The notes: generated by a model from the sequence alone, not told the origin. Shown: positions 1 through 10,925, counted from the stretch's first letter. The stretch: DNA of 64,000 nucleotides from Lactuca virosa (GCA_928212115.1 CAKMRJ010005523.1:146770249-146834248); one strand, 5' to 3'. Numbers and translations are program-made.

Positions 1-246
1 GTGAATATGACGATATTCAGGAGGTAGATGGCTGGCATCATTAGGAGTTTTTCAGCAGCTGATGGCAGAGGAGTGTGAGCACCTAGGAAGAGCATAGGGG
101 GTGACCGTGGTCATATGAGTGCGCTGATAGGTAGAGCATTTCGCTGGGGACCGAACTCGTGTAACGGGACTGACGAACGAGAAGGTTGCGCAGCTACTTA
201 GGAAATATGGGATGGTCCGTGTGGAAAGTATGGGTAGATGTGGCCG

Positions 247-266
247 GTAGTATGGGCCCGTACTAC
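247..266 (+). other. 5' leader hairpin with GGGCCC loop
   Basis: GTAGTA and TACTAC form a perfect 6-bp stem around the loop TGGGCCCG. The same stem and nearly the same loop and flanks (ATGGGTAG-GTGG before, CTGAAA after) occur in the leaders of Y (35931-35951) and X (41317-41336), read on their - strand. The position, between primer-binding site and gag, is where retroelement RNAs often carry dimerisation or packaging signals. That role is inferred. Confidence 0.6.
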
Positions 267-2272
267 TGAAAGCAGAGGACCAATACTTGATGCAGGGAGT
301 ATTCTGGAGATTCTAAGTAGCAGATTGATTGGTGATGCCGTGGTTCGAGTACCATGCTTTGTAGCGGACTGAGAAGAGAGAACATGGATTGAGTACCATG
401 GTTTATAGCAGATCAAGAGGTGGCCACATGGTTCGAGTACCATGACCCGTGGCGGTGAGTGTTACTGGTTCTACCAGTTATTCCGTTGTGATTGGTTAGA
501 CCGAGATTGGATGCGATAGAGTATGAGGTCAGAGGGTCATATGGAGCAAGTTCCAGCGAAGCATCCCTTGTGAGGGAAGTCGAGATGATTCCAAGGTATT
601 TTTGGTGAGATGTCAGATGAAGTCGTAAGGCTCAAGGATGAGTAGAGATGGCGTTTATGGAGGATTGCGGCATGAGTTGAGCAATCAGCCGATAGTGGAG
701 ATGTCACCTTCTGTGACCTGGGTGGTATTATTTCCGTTTCCTGTGGGAAACATAAGAGGTGTTGAGATTTCGGTTTCTGAGCTTGGGGGTAAAACCCTGC
801 GGGTTAGCATTGATGGCGACCTTCCATCAGAATATTTGGGCAGTATGTCTGCCGAGAGGTAATGTTAGAGCATGAGCAGGTTGTCAGTGGGGACTGAGAT
901 GGTTAAGGACAAGGATACACCCTATTTGAGCATAGTAGGGCATGTATTAGCTGCAGCGGCGGACGATCAAAAAGAGGATATTGGGGCGGTGGCTCTTATT
1001 GTCTATGATGAGAATCGAGTGTGGTAATGAGGTCTCCGTTCTTATTACAACCCACGTGATGGAACGTTGGTTGAGGAGTCGAGGATGAGGATTTTGATAG
1101 TTCATTATTTTCATATTAAGAGTCAGAGTTACTACTGGACAGTTGAGATGTCCGGTAATAGGATGGTATGAGATTCTATAAGATTAGAGGCAATCATGAT
1201 GAGAAGTTTTTGAGGATTTCATCTGAGATTCGGGGTATTTGGAGTTGCGGGGTCTCTATCGGGGAGACCACCGAGCATTGCGTAGTACCTTCCAATAGTA
1301 AGTGTGACATTCCTGGTGGAAACAGTCTGTGGATAGATTATTGGTGCGCCAAATTGGTGATGGTTCGAACCCTGAGTGGGGGAGAACCGGGTATTCTATT
1401 GAGAGGATCAGAGATTTGTTCAAGAGCGGATAGGGAGCTGGATGGAGACATGCACTATGGATTCATGAGACCAGGGTTATTGGTGGTCAAGGTGAGTTGT
1501 AGAGGGAGTTAATGCATGTTGTACGCGTTCAAGAAAGGATGAGTGTCTGCACGGCAGGTGGCCGTTGGTCAGAGGCCTTGTGGTAGATAAGAATTTTTCG
1601 AGGTGGTTGGTTCGTAAGGATACTTCGGCAGTTGGGAAATTTTGGTTCGATGAATGGATTATGCTATGCTCTTTGGAAAGGGTAAGAGATGATTGGACAT
1701 CCAATTTCCGGGTCGGCATGCGTAATCTCGCTTGGGTTTGAGCAATAGAGGAAAGAGTTTCAGAGGGTCATCTTCGTGTTCTGAGTCGTTGGCGATTTCT
1801 CCGTGTTTCAACTTGTGAGATGGAGTATTCCGAGGTTATAAGTGGCACGAGAGAAAGATCGGTTGCGAGATTCTGAGGAAGCAATGCAGTATCTGAGTAT
1901 GATGCCATGAGTATGAGATCAGTGGTAGAGTCAAGACACTGCGAGGTGTTGTGATGGTGTACCGGGGTATCCGAGCTTAATGTCCTCAATCTCGGATTTT
2001 TTCGAGTTTTGAGTTTGAGATGACAAGTGGTGTATCAAGTATCTACAGTTCCAGTGGGGGCCTCTCGGCCAATTGACATCAAGTGGGATTATTCGAGAAT
2101 GTGGATTGCAACAGGGAAAGGTGTTTTGTTATGGCGGATGTCGTCAGAAATAGCAATGCATAATTTGGGTAAGTGTGTACACCTATCTGTGGTTGGTCCA
2201 CAGGGCATGAGTTAATGATCGCAGTGTGGCGTCGACCTGAGGATGAGATTGTGAAGTGGTAAGAGAAAGCGC

Positions 2273-2556
2273 GGTAAGACTGCGGGGAGCTGCAGTCTCA
2301 ATGAGTTAGTGCAAAGGGGTGTGGTGATGCTACGGGGAGCCGTAGTACTCACTATTCAGTGAGAGGTTGTGGTGATGCTACGGGGAGCGTAGTACTCAGT
2401 ATTCATTGAGATGTTGTTGTGATGCTACAGGGAGCCGTAGTACTCACTATTCAGTGAGAGGTTGTGGTGATACTACGGGGAGCCGTAGTACTCACTAGTC
2501 AGCAAGAGGGTGTTGTGATACTGCGGGGAGCCGTAGTACTCACTAGTCAGAGCATG
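2273..2556 (+). repeat. 48-bp tandem repeat encoding paired hairpins
   Basis: About six units of roughly 48 bp lie head to tail. The clearest units start at 2321, 2369, 2416, 2464 and 2512. A typical unit contains two perfect stem-loops: CTACGG-GGAG-CCGTAG and CTCACT-ATTC-AGTGAG. In the 2464 unit the first stem extends to 8 bp. The 2369 unit has lost one base but keeps a 5-bp stem. The 2512 unit has a change compatible with a G-U pair. The 2416 unit has a mismatch. Degenerate units of the same kind occur at about 5596-5740. Confidence 0.8.
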
Positions 2557-3471
2557 ACGCATAAGGGTTTTAGGCTTGGGTAGCCCTAATGATTGAGTTT
2601 TGGGAGCCTGGTGGTTGGACCAGGGGCGAGGCCGAGGTCTCCATATGTGTCAGGAATCGCTATATTCTGAGTTGAGTCGTGGTTATCGCAACCGAAGGGA
2701 ATTGGAGAAGTGGTGTATGTGTGGATTGCAATTCTTGGGTCATGAGTTGAGTACCAGATTGTAATTTAGTAGATCCCAATTCTGTTGTTGAATCCGACTC
2801 TAGAGCTTGAGTCTGGATTCGTTCGTGTGTTTAATAGGCAAGATGAGGTTTCGGATTCGTAGATGGGTTCATTTTGAGAAGTATTGTTCTCCATCAGATG
2901 TATTAAACCAGAGTGAGTTAGCTCGTCGGTATGGGAAAAACCGCGAAACGCATGGAATCAGTGGTTGGTAGACGGCAGAGGTCGAAGGTGAGACGATATT
3001 AGATAAATTGTAGTATTCGCTTGGGGTAAAGCAAACTACGTGACTTGTACGTCACGATGAGCTCAGGTAGCTATTGTGAACAGGAGGGTTGTAAAGTTAT
3101 CATATTGGGTGTGCAAGGGGTAGCCGTTGGAGGTTAAACCGTTGGGTCGGGAGCTGACCTGGTACTCAGAGTTGGAAGTGTTTTATCCGAGTCTGTTTTT
3201 TTTTCGATGAGCGATTATCAGGGTGATATTCGGCATGGGCGGTCTGGCGGGGAGACAGACAACTATAGTCTTCCAGTTTTGGAGAGTTAGAGCAAATACC
3301 TCCACGGGAAAAAGGGGTCCGTCCTTCTTCGGTTTGGGAATTTCTATTTGGTTTCGGATGTCTTGGGAGAAGAATCGTTGAATGTTAAGAGATTTTCCGG
3401 TTGTACTTCTCGGGTTAAATGTTTTGATCTATGCGAAGAAAAAGAACGATTTCGAGGGCGAAATCTAATTT

Positions 3472-3485
3472 AAGTGGGGGAGAAT
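3472..3485 (+). other. Polypurine tract
   Basis: AAGTGGGGGAGAAT lies directly before the LTR start TGTAAC. Equivalent tracts precede the LTRs at 6948 (+), 28138 (-) and 31216 (-). It would prime plus-strand DNA synthesis in an LTR retrotransposon. Confidence 0.8.
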
Positions 3486-3819
3486 TGTAACATTCTGTTC
3501 CAGTTTGTTTTGTGATATAAGGCCCGTGGGCCTTAATCCGAGTATGAGAAGGTTTTGAGGCTTTGAGGGATAAAGGTTTAGGCCTTTTTAGGATATGGGT
3601 AAGGTAGGTTGTGTGATAAAAGAGTTCGTTTGTGCCTTAGAGCCAAATGTATTGTTAAAGGCGCTGGAGGAATAAAGTTGATAGAAGTGTAGAGTTTCTC
3701 GGATATAAAGTGCGTCGGAAACGGACATCGGGTGAGGGAGTTCTGGCACTTGCAAGTTATTGGCATAAATGGTCCCTTATGGATAAAAGTTGGCATGGAG
3801 GACCATGCATGCAAATTAC

Positions 3820-3915
3820 AACGCGTGTGGGTACGCCCAGCGTATGGCAGGGAAGATCGCGGGTGCCTTCTGGCGTACGCCCGACATACAGGAGGTACGC
3901 CCAGCGTACGTCCAA
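3820..3915. repeat. Promoter-proximal GTACGC palindrome cluster
   Basis: Three imperfect to perfect copies of GTACGC-CCA-GCGTAC lie within about 95 bp, ending about 33 bp before the TATA box. The same motif recurs in this LTR at about 4540-4627. Confidence 0.75.
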
Positions 3916-3947
3916 TGTCCAGAAACCCTAATTTTAGGGTGTGCCAC

Positions 3948-3955
3948 TATATAAA
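3948..3955 (+). promoter_or_regulatory. LTR TATA box
   Basis: TATATAAA follows a conserved AAACCCTAATTTTAGGG-like block, which also precedes the TATA boxes of the other gypsy LTRs (7148, 25430, 44168). Confidence 0.65.
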
Positions 3956-4539
3956 GAACATGTTGGTTCAAGCCCTAGCCTCCTTATCTGTTCCCTTACC
4001 CTCAGAAAACCCTAGAACGCCTCATCCCCTCATTCTTGAGTGATTTTTCCTTAAGAAGCTCATTTTGGTGGTGTGAACTTGGAAGAAGGAAAAGAAGAAG
4101 TTGGCAAGGAAGAACTTTCAAAGTTGGAGCTCATAGATCTGGAATAACATCATCATTTGGGACTCTTTGGAGGTATAAAGTTCATGACTTTACTAAAGGA
4201 TGCATAGATCTAGTTTTGGAGTCATTTTGGGTCCCAAGATTGGACCTTTATGATGAAATCATGATTCTGAGCTTAGGGTTGCCACCCTCAAGGCTAAAAG
4301 TGTTTCATAAGCAGTAAAGTTTCGAACTTGCTAGTCCATTCATAATCATGCATGAGATCTAGGCCTCTTTATGGAAGTAGAAGATCATTTTTGGAGTTTG
4401 AGTTGTTTGGGCCAAGTAAAGTCACCAAGTCAGTGAATTTATGGAATGAGACATGGAAAAGGACCTGGATGTGAGTTTGTAGCCTCTGGAGTGGTGTAAT
4501 AAGTGCTTAATGGAAAAAGGACTTATCAGGGGAATTACA

Positions 4540-4627
4540 CTGAGCGTACATGCAGGTACGCCCAGCGTACTCACCATCTTGCCTATACGCTTAGCGTACG
4601 TAGAGGTACACCCCGCGTACTCTGTCA
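4540..4627. repeat. Distal GTACGC palindrome cluster
   Basis: Copies include GTACGCCCAGCGTAC, a TACGCTTAGCGTA variant and GTACACCCCGCGTAC. They lie about 590-680 bp downstream of the TATA box, so they would be in the transcribed leader. Confidence 0.75.
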
Positions 4628-5038
4628 GTATGGGCTTTGTGTCCTTGGGTCACGGTTGGGCCACGCCTTGGGTCTTTAGGCCTTTTGGGCCATCATAAGT
4701 CAGCTATTATGGGCCAAAGATATTTTTGGGCTTGGTGCAAGGCCCATTGGAGGGATTGGGCCCAGTTTAGCAAATTGGGCCATTAGTGGGCTTGAGGAGT
4801 TTATCTATTGTTGGACTTGCCTTCAAGATTTGAGATTTGGGCCTCTGGAGAACCCACTTATCGTTGGGCCTTGGTGGGCCCAATGGGTTTTAGGTTATTG
4901 ATGGGATGATCAGTGGTCTGTCTTGGACCTTCTGATCGAGAGTTGGACTTAGTTCCTAATTGGGTTAATTGTGGGTTGGCACAGAGTTAGTAGCCGATGA
5001 GTAGTTGCAGCATTTGTAGGGGCTGTTCATCATCCAAG

Positions 5039-5394
5039 GTGAGTCTTCTCACTATACGTTACCTAGAGTGGTATTTATGTGTGACCGGAAGGTCTTATGT
5101 GCTTACTTGAGTTATGCATCTTGTCTATGTGATATTATGCTATGAGTTATTTAGACCGGACTGGAAGGTCCAACGATATATGAGACCGGAAGGCTCAACC
5201 AGACCGGACCAGAGGGTCCAACGATCTAGACCGGACCAGAGGGTCCAACGAGCTACGAGACTGGAGAGTCCCGCTGAGACATAGTGACCAGAGGGTCGTA
5301 CAGAGTATAGCCTCGAGTGGTGAATTGTTGTATTTGGTATTTTGGGGAACTCACTAAGCTTCGTGCTTACCGTGTTATGTGATATGTGTTTCAG
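5039..5394 (+). other. Predicted LTR leader intron
   Basis: The donor context is CCAAG|GTGAGT and the acceptor is GTGTTTCAG|GT, 356 nt apart. A branch-like CTTAC lies about 25 nt before the AG. The interior has tandem GACCGGACC-AGAGGGTCC repeats (about 5150-5300) with complementary arms. The same layout is found in the other gypsy LTRs of the window. No transcript evidence is available. Confidence 0.55.
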
Positions 5395-5595
5395 GTTTTC
5401 ACAGGATCGCGGGGAGGCACCAGCTTGAATGTACACACCAGAGAAAGAGTTATGTTTTGAGGATCCTGGAGTATTAATCAAACAATTATGGAGTTGTGTT
5501 TTTTTTAAATTAAATCAATGAAATTTTGTGAAATGTGTTATGAGAATTATATGATTTTAAAATGAAAAATTTGTTTGAAAATTTACGTCGTTACA

Positions 5596-6947
5596 GAGAG
5601 TGTTGTGATACTTCGGGGAGTCGCAGTATTCATGAGTCAGTGAGAGAGTGTCGTAGGCCAGCGGGGAGCCGTAGCCTTCACGGGTTAGTGAGAGGGAATC
5701 TTATGATGCTATGGGGAGCCGTATTATCCGCTAGTCAAAGCATGACGCAGAAGAGTTTTTAGGCTTGGGTAGCCTTATTCTTTGAGTTTTAGGAACCTGG
5801 TGGTCGGACCAGGGGCGAGACTGGGATCTCCATATTTTTCGGGGATCGTTATGTTCTGAGTTAAGTTATGGTTATCGCAATCGAAAGGAATTGGAGAAGT
5901 GATGTACGTGTGGGTTGCGGGTCATGGATCATGATTTGAGTGCTTCATCGGGACGAGTGGTTCCAATTCTGTGTCGGACCAGACTCTCGAGTTTGAGCTT
6001 GGTTTTGGTGGTGTATTAAGTAGGCGAATGAGATTCCGGATTCGGAGATGGGTTTCATTTTGAGGGATATTGTGAGACATCTGATGTCTTAAACCTGAGT
6101 GGGCCAGTTTGTTGTATGGGAAGGACCGCGAGACGCATGGAACTAATGAGTAGTAGACGACAGAGGTCGAAGGTGAGATGATCTCAGTTGGGATTGTAAG
6201 TATTCGTTTAGGGTAAAGCGAACTTCGTGACTTGTGTGTCACAATGGGCCGAGATAGTTGTTGTGAGAAGGAAGTCAGTGAGACATATTGGGGGGTGCAA
6301 GGGGTAACCTTTGGAGGTTCAACTGTGGGATCGGGAGCTGACCTGGTGCTCAGTGTTGAGAGGGATATCTGAGAGGGAGTTGGGGCTTATGATTTGTTAG
6401 ATGTTAGAGGATACTTCTGAGCAAGCATGATCATTTTCTTGGGTCTGAGAACAGGGTGTTGAGAGTTCTTTGTTCAGATGGGTTTCGATGGCAGTACAGT
6501 GGATGGATTTCTGGTGTAATGTGACCCTTTCGTTCCTTGGAGTATGTTATGGATCGTTTAGTTTGTCTAGTATGAGTGATCGGTAGCCAATTTTTGGGCT
6601 TTGACTTTTTCTATCAAGTTGCAACGAGAGAATCAGAGGGGCAGTGAGTTATCGGGGTCTGTTATTCAAGGAGCGAATAACATGGTGATAGCTTGAGAGG
6701 GCGGTCTGGAAGTGAGACATGCCACTAGAGTTTCCAGATTCTGGAGAGTCAGAAGGAGTATCGTAGCGGCAGAAGGGTCTGTTTTATTCCGGATTTGGGA
6801 GTTCCTGTTTGGATTCAGGTGTCCATGGGGAAAGATATATGTGTGGTATGGGATCATTTCAGTGGCGCTATTCGGGTTTTTGGGTTCGATCTATGTGACG
6901 TTAAGGAGCGATTTCGAGGGAGAAATCTAATTCAAGTGGGGGAGAAT
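5596..6947 (+). mobile_element. Partial internal region of a second LARD-like element
   Basis: Starts inside degenerate hairpin-repeat units like those at 2273-2556 and then parallels 2557-3485 block by block, including the pol-terminus relic and a polypurine tract just before 6948. No recognisable protein is encoded. Because it begins mid-sequence right after a complete LTR end, the upstream element probably inserted into it. Confidence 0.6.
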
Positions 6948-7008
6948 TGTAACATCCGGACTTTCGGGTATATTATTGTGTGTTTAAATTTTGGAATTTA
7001 TGGAGTGA

Positions 7009-7108
7009 CTCGACGAGTTGTGAGTCCAACTCACCGAGTCGGGTCGATTTGCCCGCGTGGAATTAATGAGTGGACTCGACGAGTCAGAGAGCTGACTCGC
7101 CGAGTAAG
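7009..7108. repeat. Promoter-proximal ACTCGNCGAGT cluster
   Basis: Four copies, two perfect (GACTCGACGAGT and ACTCGCCGAGT types) and two with one mismatch, end about 40 bp before the TATA box. Confidence 0.75.
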
Positions 7109-7147
7109 TGCTGGGCAGAGAAACCCTAATTTCCCGGGGTTAGGGCC

Positions 7148-7154
7148 TATATAA
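7148..7154 (+). promoter_or_regulatory. LTR TATA box
   Basis: TATATAA follows a GGGTTAGGGCC block, as in the related LTRs. It sits between the two palindrome clusters. Confidence 0.6.
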
Positions 7155-7699
7155 GGGAACTTATTCCCCCATTTCCGCCTCACCAGTTACCCTACACCCC
7201 TGACAGAAAACCCTAATCGCCATTAGAGCTAGAAAGGGAGTGAGGAGCTAAGTTGGTGGTTGTAAGTGCATTCTTTGAAGGAGAAATGAAGAGTATTGAG
7301 GTTGGGGCAAGAGGAGGCTTTGGATCCACAGATTCAGCAGTGTTTGCTTGAGGTAAATGTGCTGACTTGCTCTTCTTCTAGGCAAATCTTGATATGGGAG
7401 TTTTCTAGGGTTTTCTTCCATTGCTTAGAGTCATTGAGCCTTTTGTGTATGATTTGAGTTTGAAACCCCAGATTTGAAGTGTGGAGGGTCTTCAGAGCCC
7501 AAAGACATGAACTTTATTGAGCTAGAGACTAGACTTTGAGCATCTAACCCTTTTGTAAAACTTGGTATTGGCATTTTTGGGCATATATGCCATTCATGAG
7601 CGTAAAGGTCAAGAATTTACGTGGCTTTTGTGCCTTTAAGGACTAGATCTAGAGCCTAGTATGGTAGATCTGACCTTGGACGTCTGATTGAGAAATCAG

Positions 7700-7816
7700 A
7701 TCGAAGGGACTCGCTGAGTCCATGGCCTGACTCGACGAGTCGGTGAGGGTTTGTCCCGATGAGCTTGATCGTGCGATAACTCGGCGAGTTGGGGGTCAAC
7801 TCGACGAGTTGAGCTG
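7700..7816. repeat. Distal ACTCGNCGAGT cluster
   Basis: Four copies, including perfect ACTCGACGAGT and ACTCGGCGAGT, lie about 550-670 bp downstream of the TATA box. Confidence 0.75.
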
Positions 7817-7881
7817 GACTTTCTTGAGACTTCTGAGGAAATGAGGGGAATCGACCCTACTCTGCTAATATCGAGATATGG

Positions 7882-9671
7882 AACCCCGCCCACACTCACC
7901 TCCCTACCAGGTACATACAAGTATCACAAAGACAATAAGTATAATCTAACATACTACATGAGAATCTTCCTCGGGATTACCCCGACATCAGACCCCCGGC
8001 CCTGAGACATACTATTATCTAACGTACTTCGGGCTTACCCCGTCATCGGACCCTCGGTCCGGAACATATCATACTGACACATGCAAGAATCACAAAGACC
8101 TCTAACATCCTAACATTCCTTGGGCCTCACCCGGCATCAGGTCGTAACCCGGAACATATATCAATAAGTGCCTAGGGCTAACCCCCGGGTCTTCCTTCTA
8201 TACATAAGCGTAAACATGAACATAAACATAATGGGCCGGCATTATGGCCGTAGACCCATGCACACAGTGAGGAGACTCACCTCGCACTGCTGAAAACTCG
8301 CTGGACACTTCTGACTGCTAACCATCAACTTCTGAACCGCTGACCCTTCGGCTTCCCGAACTATCAATACCCAAAATAACATTTAGACCACAATAATCCA
8401 AAAGTCAACCCTGGTCAAAGTCAATGGTCAAAGTCAACATCCAGTTGACCTGACTCGCCGAGTTGGTCTACCAACTCGTCGATTCCATACTCCTCCAATC
8501 CCAAAACAACCCCGACTCTACTCGTCGAGCCTAGCAAGAACTCGACGGGTTCTCCTTCAACCATGCCGATGGGACCCTCTTCAACCGACTCGTCGAGTTC
8601 ACCATTGAACTCGTCGAGTTCACCATTGAACTCGTCGAGTTCATCATCCACATATGAATGTGTCTAGTCTGTGACTCGCCGAGTTGTATGAACAACTCGT
8701 CGAGTCCATCTTCATAAACTAAGGAGATTGCCTTAGACTCGCCGAGTTCTTCCTTGAACTCGTCGAGTACGATGAACTTCATGACCATCATGGACTCGGG
8801 CTGACTGAGTCCCTTTCCAAACTCAACTCTTACCCTTAACAGAAGGGTTTTGGGGCAAGAACTGGCCTGACTCGCCGAGTCCCACAACTGACTCGCCGAG
8901 TCCCACAACTGACTCGCCGAGTCTCTCTATGTTCAACACTATTCAGACGATTTCTGAGGGTCTTAAGGCACCCAAAACATAGATCTGGACCCAACCATCT
9001 CCTAACCATGCAAAGCTACCGCCTTTTTCCTCCATTCATGGCCTTTTGAGCTAAAAAGGCCAAAAGAACACTTCATATGCTTGCATGGGGATTCCTATGG
9101 CATAAAGCTTGCACCTTTATGCTATTACATCCCTTAATAGTGCTAGATCTGAAAACACAAGCTCTTGGGACGTCCATTCCTCTCATGCTAGGGTTCTTGG
9201 ACTAAAAACCCTCAAAATGAAAAAGAAGAGAGATCTACATGCATAATGATCAAGGTGGAAACTTTCTTACCAAAAAATGGAGGAGAATGCAAGAGGTTTT
9301 TGGATCTACTAGTCTCTTCTTGAACCCCCAAGGCTTCACCTTCTTCTTTAAGCTTCACAACACTCAAGAATGTTCACAAAGGCTCACAAACTCATGGGAG
9401 GCACTAGGGATTCGTTCTCGAGTTGAGAGAGCATCAAGGAGGCTGATGAAGGGTTATAATGTTCCTTAAATAGGGTGCAAGGCCCGCATTTAGGGTTTTC
9501 CCCAAACCTGGCCAACTCGCCGAGTCAGTCCTCTGACTCGTCGAGTAGGTCACTTAACTCGCGACCCTATCCGCGCTCCTACTCGTCGAGTCACTCCATC
9601 TACTCGACGAGTCCCTTCCTTAATTTGAGGTTTTCTTTCCTTTCTAGACCTCCTGAATTCGGGGTGTTACA
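7882..9671 (-). mobile_element. Inverted, truncated gypsy LTR inside the LTR at 6948
   Basis: Read on the - strand it starts TGTAACACCCCG at 9671. It has ACTCGNCGAGT copies at about 9511-9616, a TTAAATA box (about 9466), many more copies at about 8453-8925, a donor-like GAG|GTGAGT (8280), and then repeats with CCTCGG/CCGAGG-type arms (about 7940-8190). It stops before the acceptor and the LTR terminus. The flanks TATGG (7877-7881) and AATGG (9672-9676) resemble a target duplication with one mismatch. The left edge is uncertain by tens of bases. Confidence 0.65.
8453..8925. repeat. Dense ACTCGNCGAGT array
   Basis: A dozen or more copies lie in 470 bp, some with longer arms such as GAACTCG-T-CGAGTTC at about 8610-8642 and a triplet of near-identical copies at 8871-8925. 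It is the densest palindrome array in the window. Peptides read across it are low-complexity artefacts. Confidence 0.8.
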
Positions 9672-9853
9672 AATGGAGACCATGGAGGGGTAAAAGGGTC
9701 TTTTATCCACTTCAAGAGTTAGGCAGAGAAAGTGAATAGCCTTTGGTGTATTTGAGCATGAATAAAGTATTAATTAGATGTGTTATCCTATGTGTTAGGC
9801 GGAGGCTAGTTCGGCATTTCCGAGTACGAGGCTATTACTGGCTAGCTTGCGAC

Positions 9854-10192
9854 GTGAGTCTTCTCACTATACTTTACCTAGAGTGGTACTTATGTGTGAT
9901 CAGAGTGTCTTATGTGCTTACTTGAGTTATGTATTTTGTTTGTGTGATATATATGATATGTTATGTGTTACTGAGACCGGACCGGAGGGTCCAACGAGCC
10001 GTGAGACCGGAGGGTCCTCACTAAGACCGAACCAGAGGGTCCAACGAGCCGTGGGACTGGATGATCCCATTGAGACACATAGACCGGAGGGTCTTACAGA
10101 GTTATAGCCTCGAGTGGCTAAAGTGTTGTATGTGGTATTTTGGGGAACTCACTAAGCTTCGTGTTTACCGTGTTATGTGTTATGTGTTTCAG
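9854..10192 (+). other. Predicted LTR leader intron
   Basis: The donor is weak on the exon side (GAC|GTGAGT) and the acceptor is TGTTTCAG|GT, 339 nt apart. The interior contains GACCGGACC-GGAGGGTCC hairpin repeats at about 9975-10095. The layout matches the introns predicted at 5039 and on the - strand at 30068. Confidence 0.5.
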
Positions 10193-10389
10193 GTTTTCTC
10201 AGGATCGAGGGAAGGCAACGACTTGATTGTACACACCAGTGAAAGAGTTATGTTTTGAAGATCCTGGATTTTAATCAAACAATTATGGAGTTGCGATTTG
10301 TAAATTAAATAAATGAGATTTTTTTGTGAAATGTGTTATGAGAATTGTACGATTTTAAATGAAAAAATTATTTGAAAATTTACGGTGTT

Positions 10390-10392
<3 letters not shown>

Positions 10393-10441
<49 letters not shown>
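10393..10441. repeat. (AT)n microsatellite abutting an LTR end
   Basis: An uninterrupted AT run begins directly at the LTR terminus, so the 3' target duplication cannot be recognised. Confidence 0.9.
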
Positions 10442-10442
<1 letters not shown>

Positions 10443-10847
10443 CATATTTGTTATATCTTGAATTTTAAGAGGTACAAGATACAAAGTTTTTTGTACAACT
10501 CAATTATGCATAACAAAACCATTAATACTTGTCAAAATTTTGAAGACTTGAATTAAGAAAGGTTATTAAAAAATTAATTTGAAACAAAATAAAAATTGTA
10601 AAATATTAAATCCATCAATATAAGTTAATTTATATTTTTTTAACTAGATACCGATAATAATTAATTACATCAAATATATAAACATACATTATAAATATAA
10701 GTTCTAAACATAAATATCTTAATTAAAAGTGGTAATTTTGCTTATTACATAATAACTAATAACAACATCTAATAATTATTTTCTCATAAAAAAAGTTATT
10801 TGCCAAAAAAATTATTTATCGCAGCTACTTTGCTCGGGCACAATCTA

Positions 10848-10925
<78 letters not shown>

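Larger units (their letters stand above)
1..3485 (+). mobile_element. Internal region of a non-coding Ty3/gypsy relative (LARD-like)
   Basis: No gag, protease, RT, RNase H or integrase motif can be read in any frame across about 3.4 kb, yet both ends look like a gypsy element. The left end carries a leader hairpin shared with elements X and Y. The right end carries a short relic of the pol terminus (Asp-Phe-Glu-Gly-Glu-like, then stop) followed by a polypurine tract and an LTR. The stretch from about 2273 is similar to 5596-6947. This suggests a large retrotransposon derivative that would rely on proteins supplied in trans. A heavily decayed autonomous copy is the alternative. The 5' LTR would lie left of the window. 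Confidence 0.6.
3486..5595 (+). mobile_element. Ty3/gypsy 3' LTR (GTACGC palindrome family)
   Basis: Begins TGTAAC after the polypurine tract and ends GTTACA, about 2.1 kb. A TATA box lies at 3948. GTACGC-NNN-GCGTAC palindromes cluster at about 3820-3915 and again at about 4540-4627. Past the second cluster a donor-like AAG|GTGAGT (5039) and acceptor-like TTTCAG|GT (5394) enclose repeats of the GGACC-N4-GGTCC type. The right flank (5596) is the interior of a related element, so this looks like the 3' end of an element inserted into that relative. The left target duplication is outside the window. Confidence 0.8.
6948..10392 (+). mobile_element. Ty3/gypsy LTR (ACTCGNCGAGT family), interrupted
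   Basis: Begins TGTAACATCC after a polypurine tract and ends GTGTTACA. It is split by an inverted LTR at 7882-9671. Without the insert it is about 1.65 kb. The TATA box is at 7148. ACTCGNCGAGT palindromes cluster at about 7009-7108 and 7700-7816. The right arm resumes at 9672 with sequence matching the corresponding part of Y's LTR (the AGGGGTAAAA-GGTCTTTT block, then GTGAGTCTTCTCAC). Confidence 0.8.

Noticed and set aside
1168..1512. 114-codon frame in the LARD-like interior
   Set aside because: No similarity to Gag or any family I recognise, no supporting context, and neighbouring copies do not keep the frame.
2273..2556. CRISPR-like appearance of regular repeats
   Set aside because: The units abut without unique spacers, vary in sequence, and sit in a plant retroelement.
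8421..8908. Asp/Glu/Leu- and Ser-rich open frames on the - strand
   Set aside because: Both frames read through the ACTCGNCGAGT array. The periodic composition comes from the palindromes.
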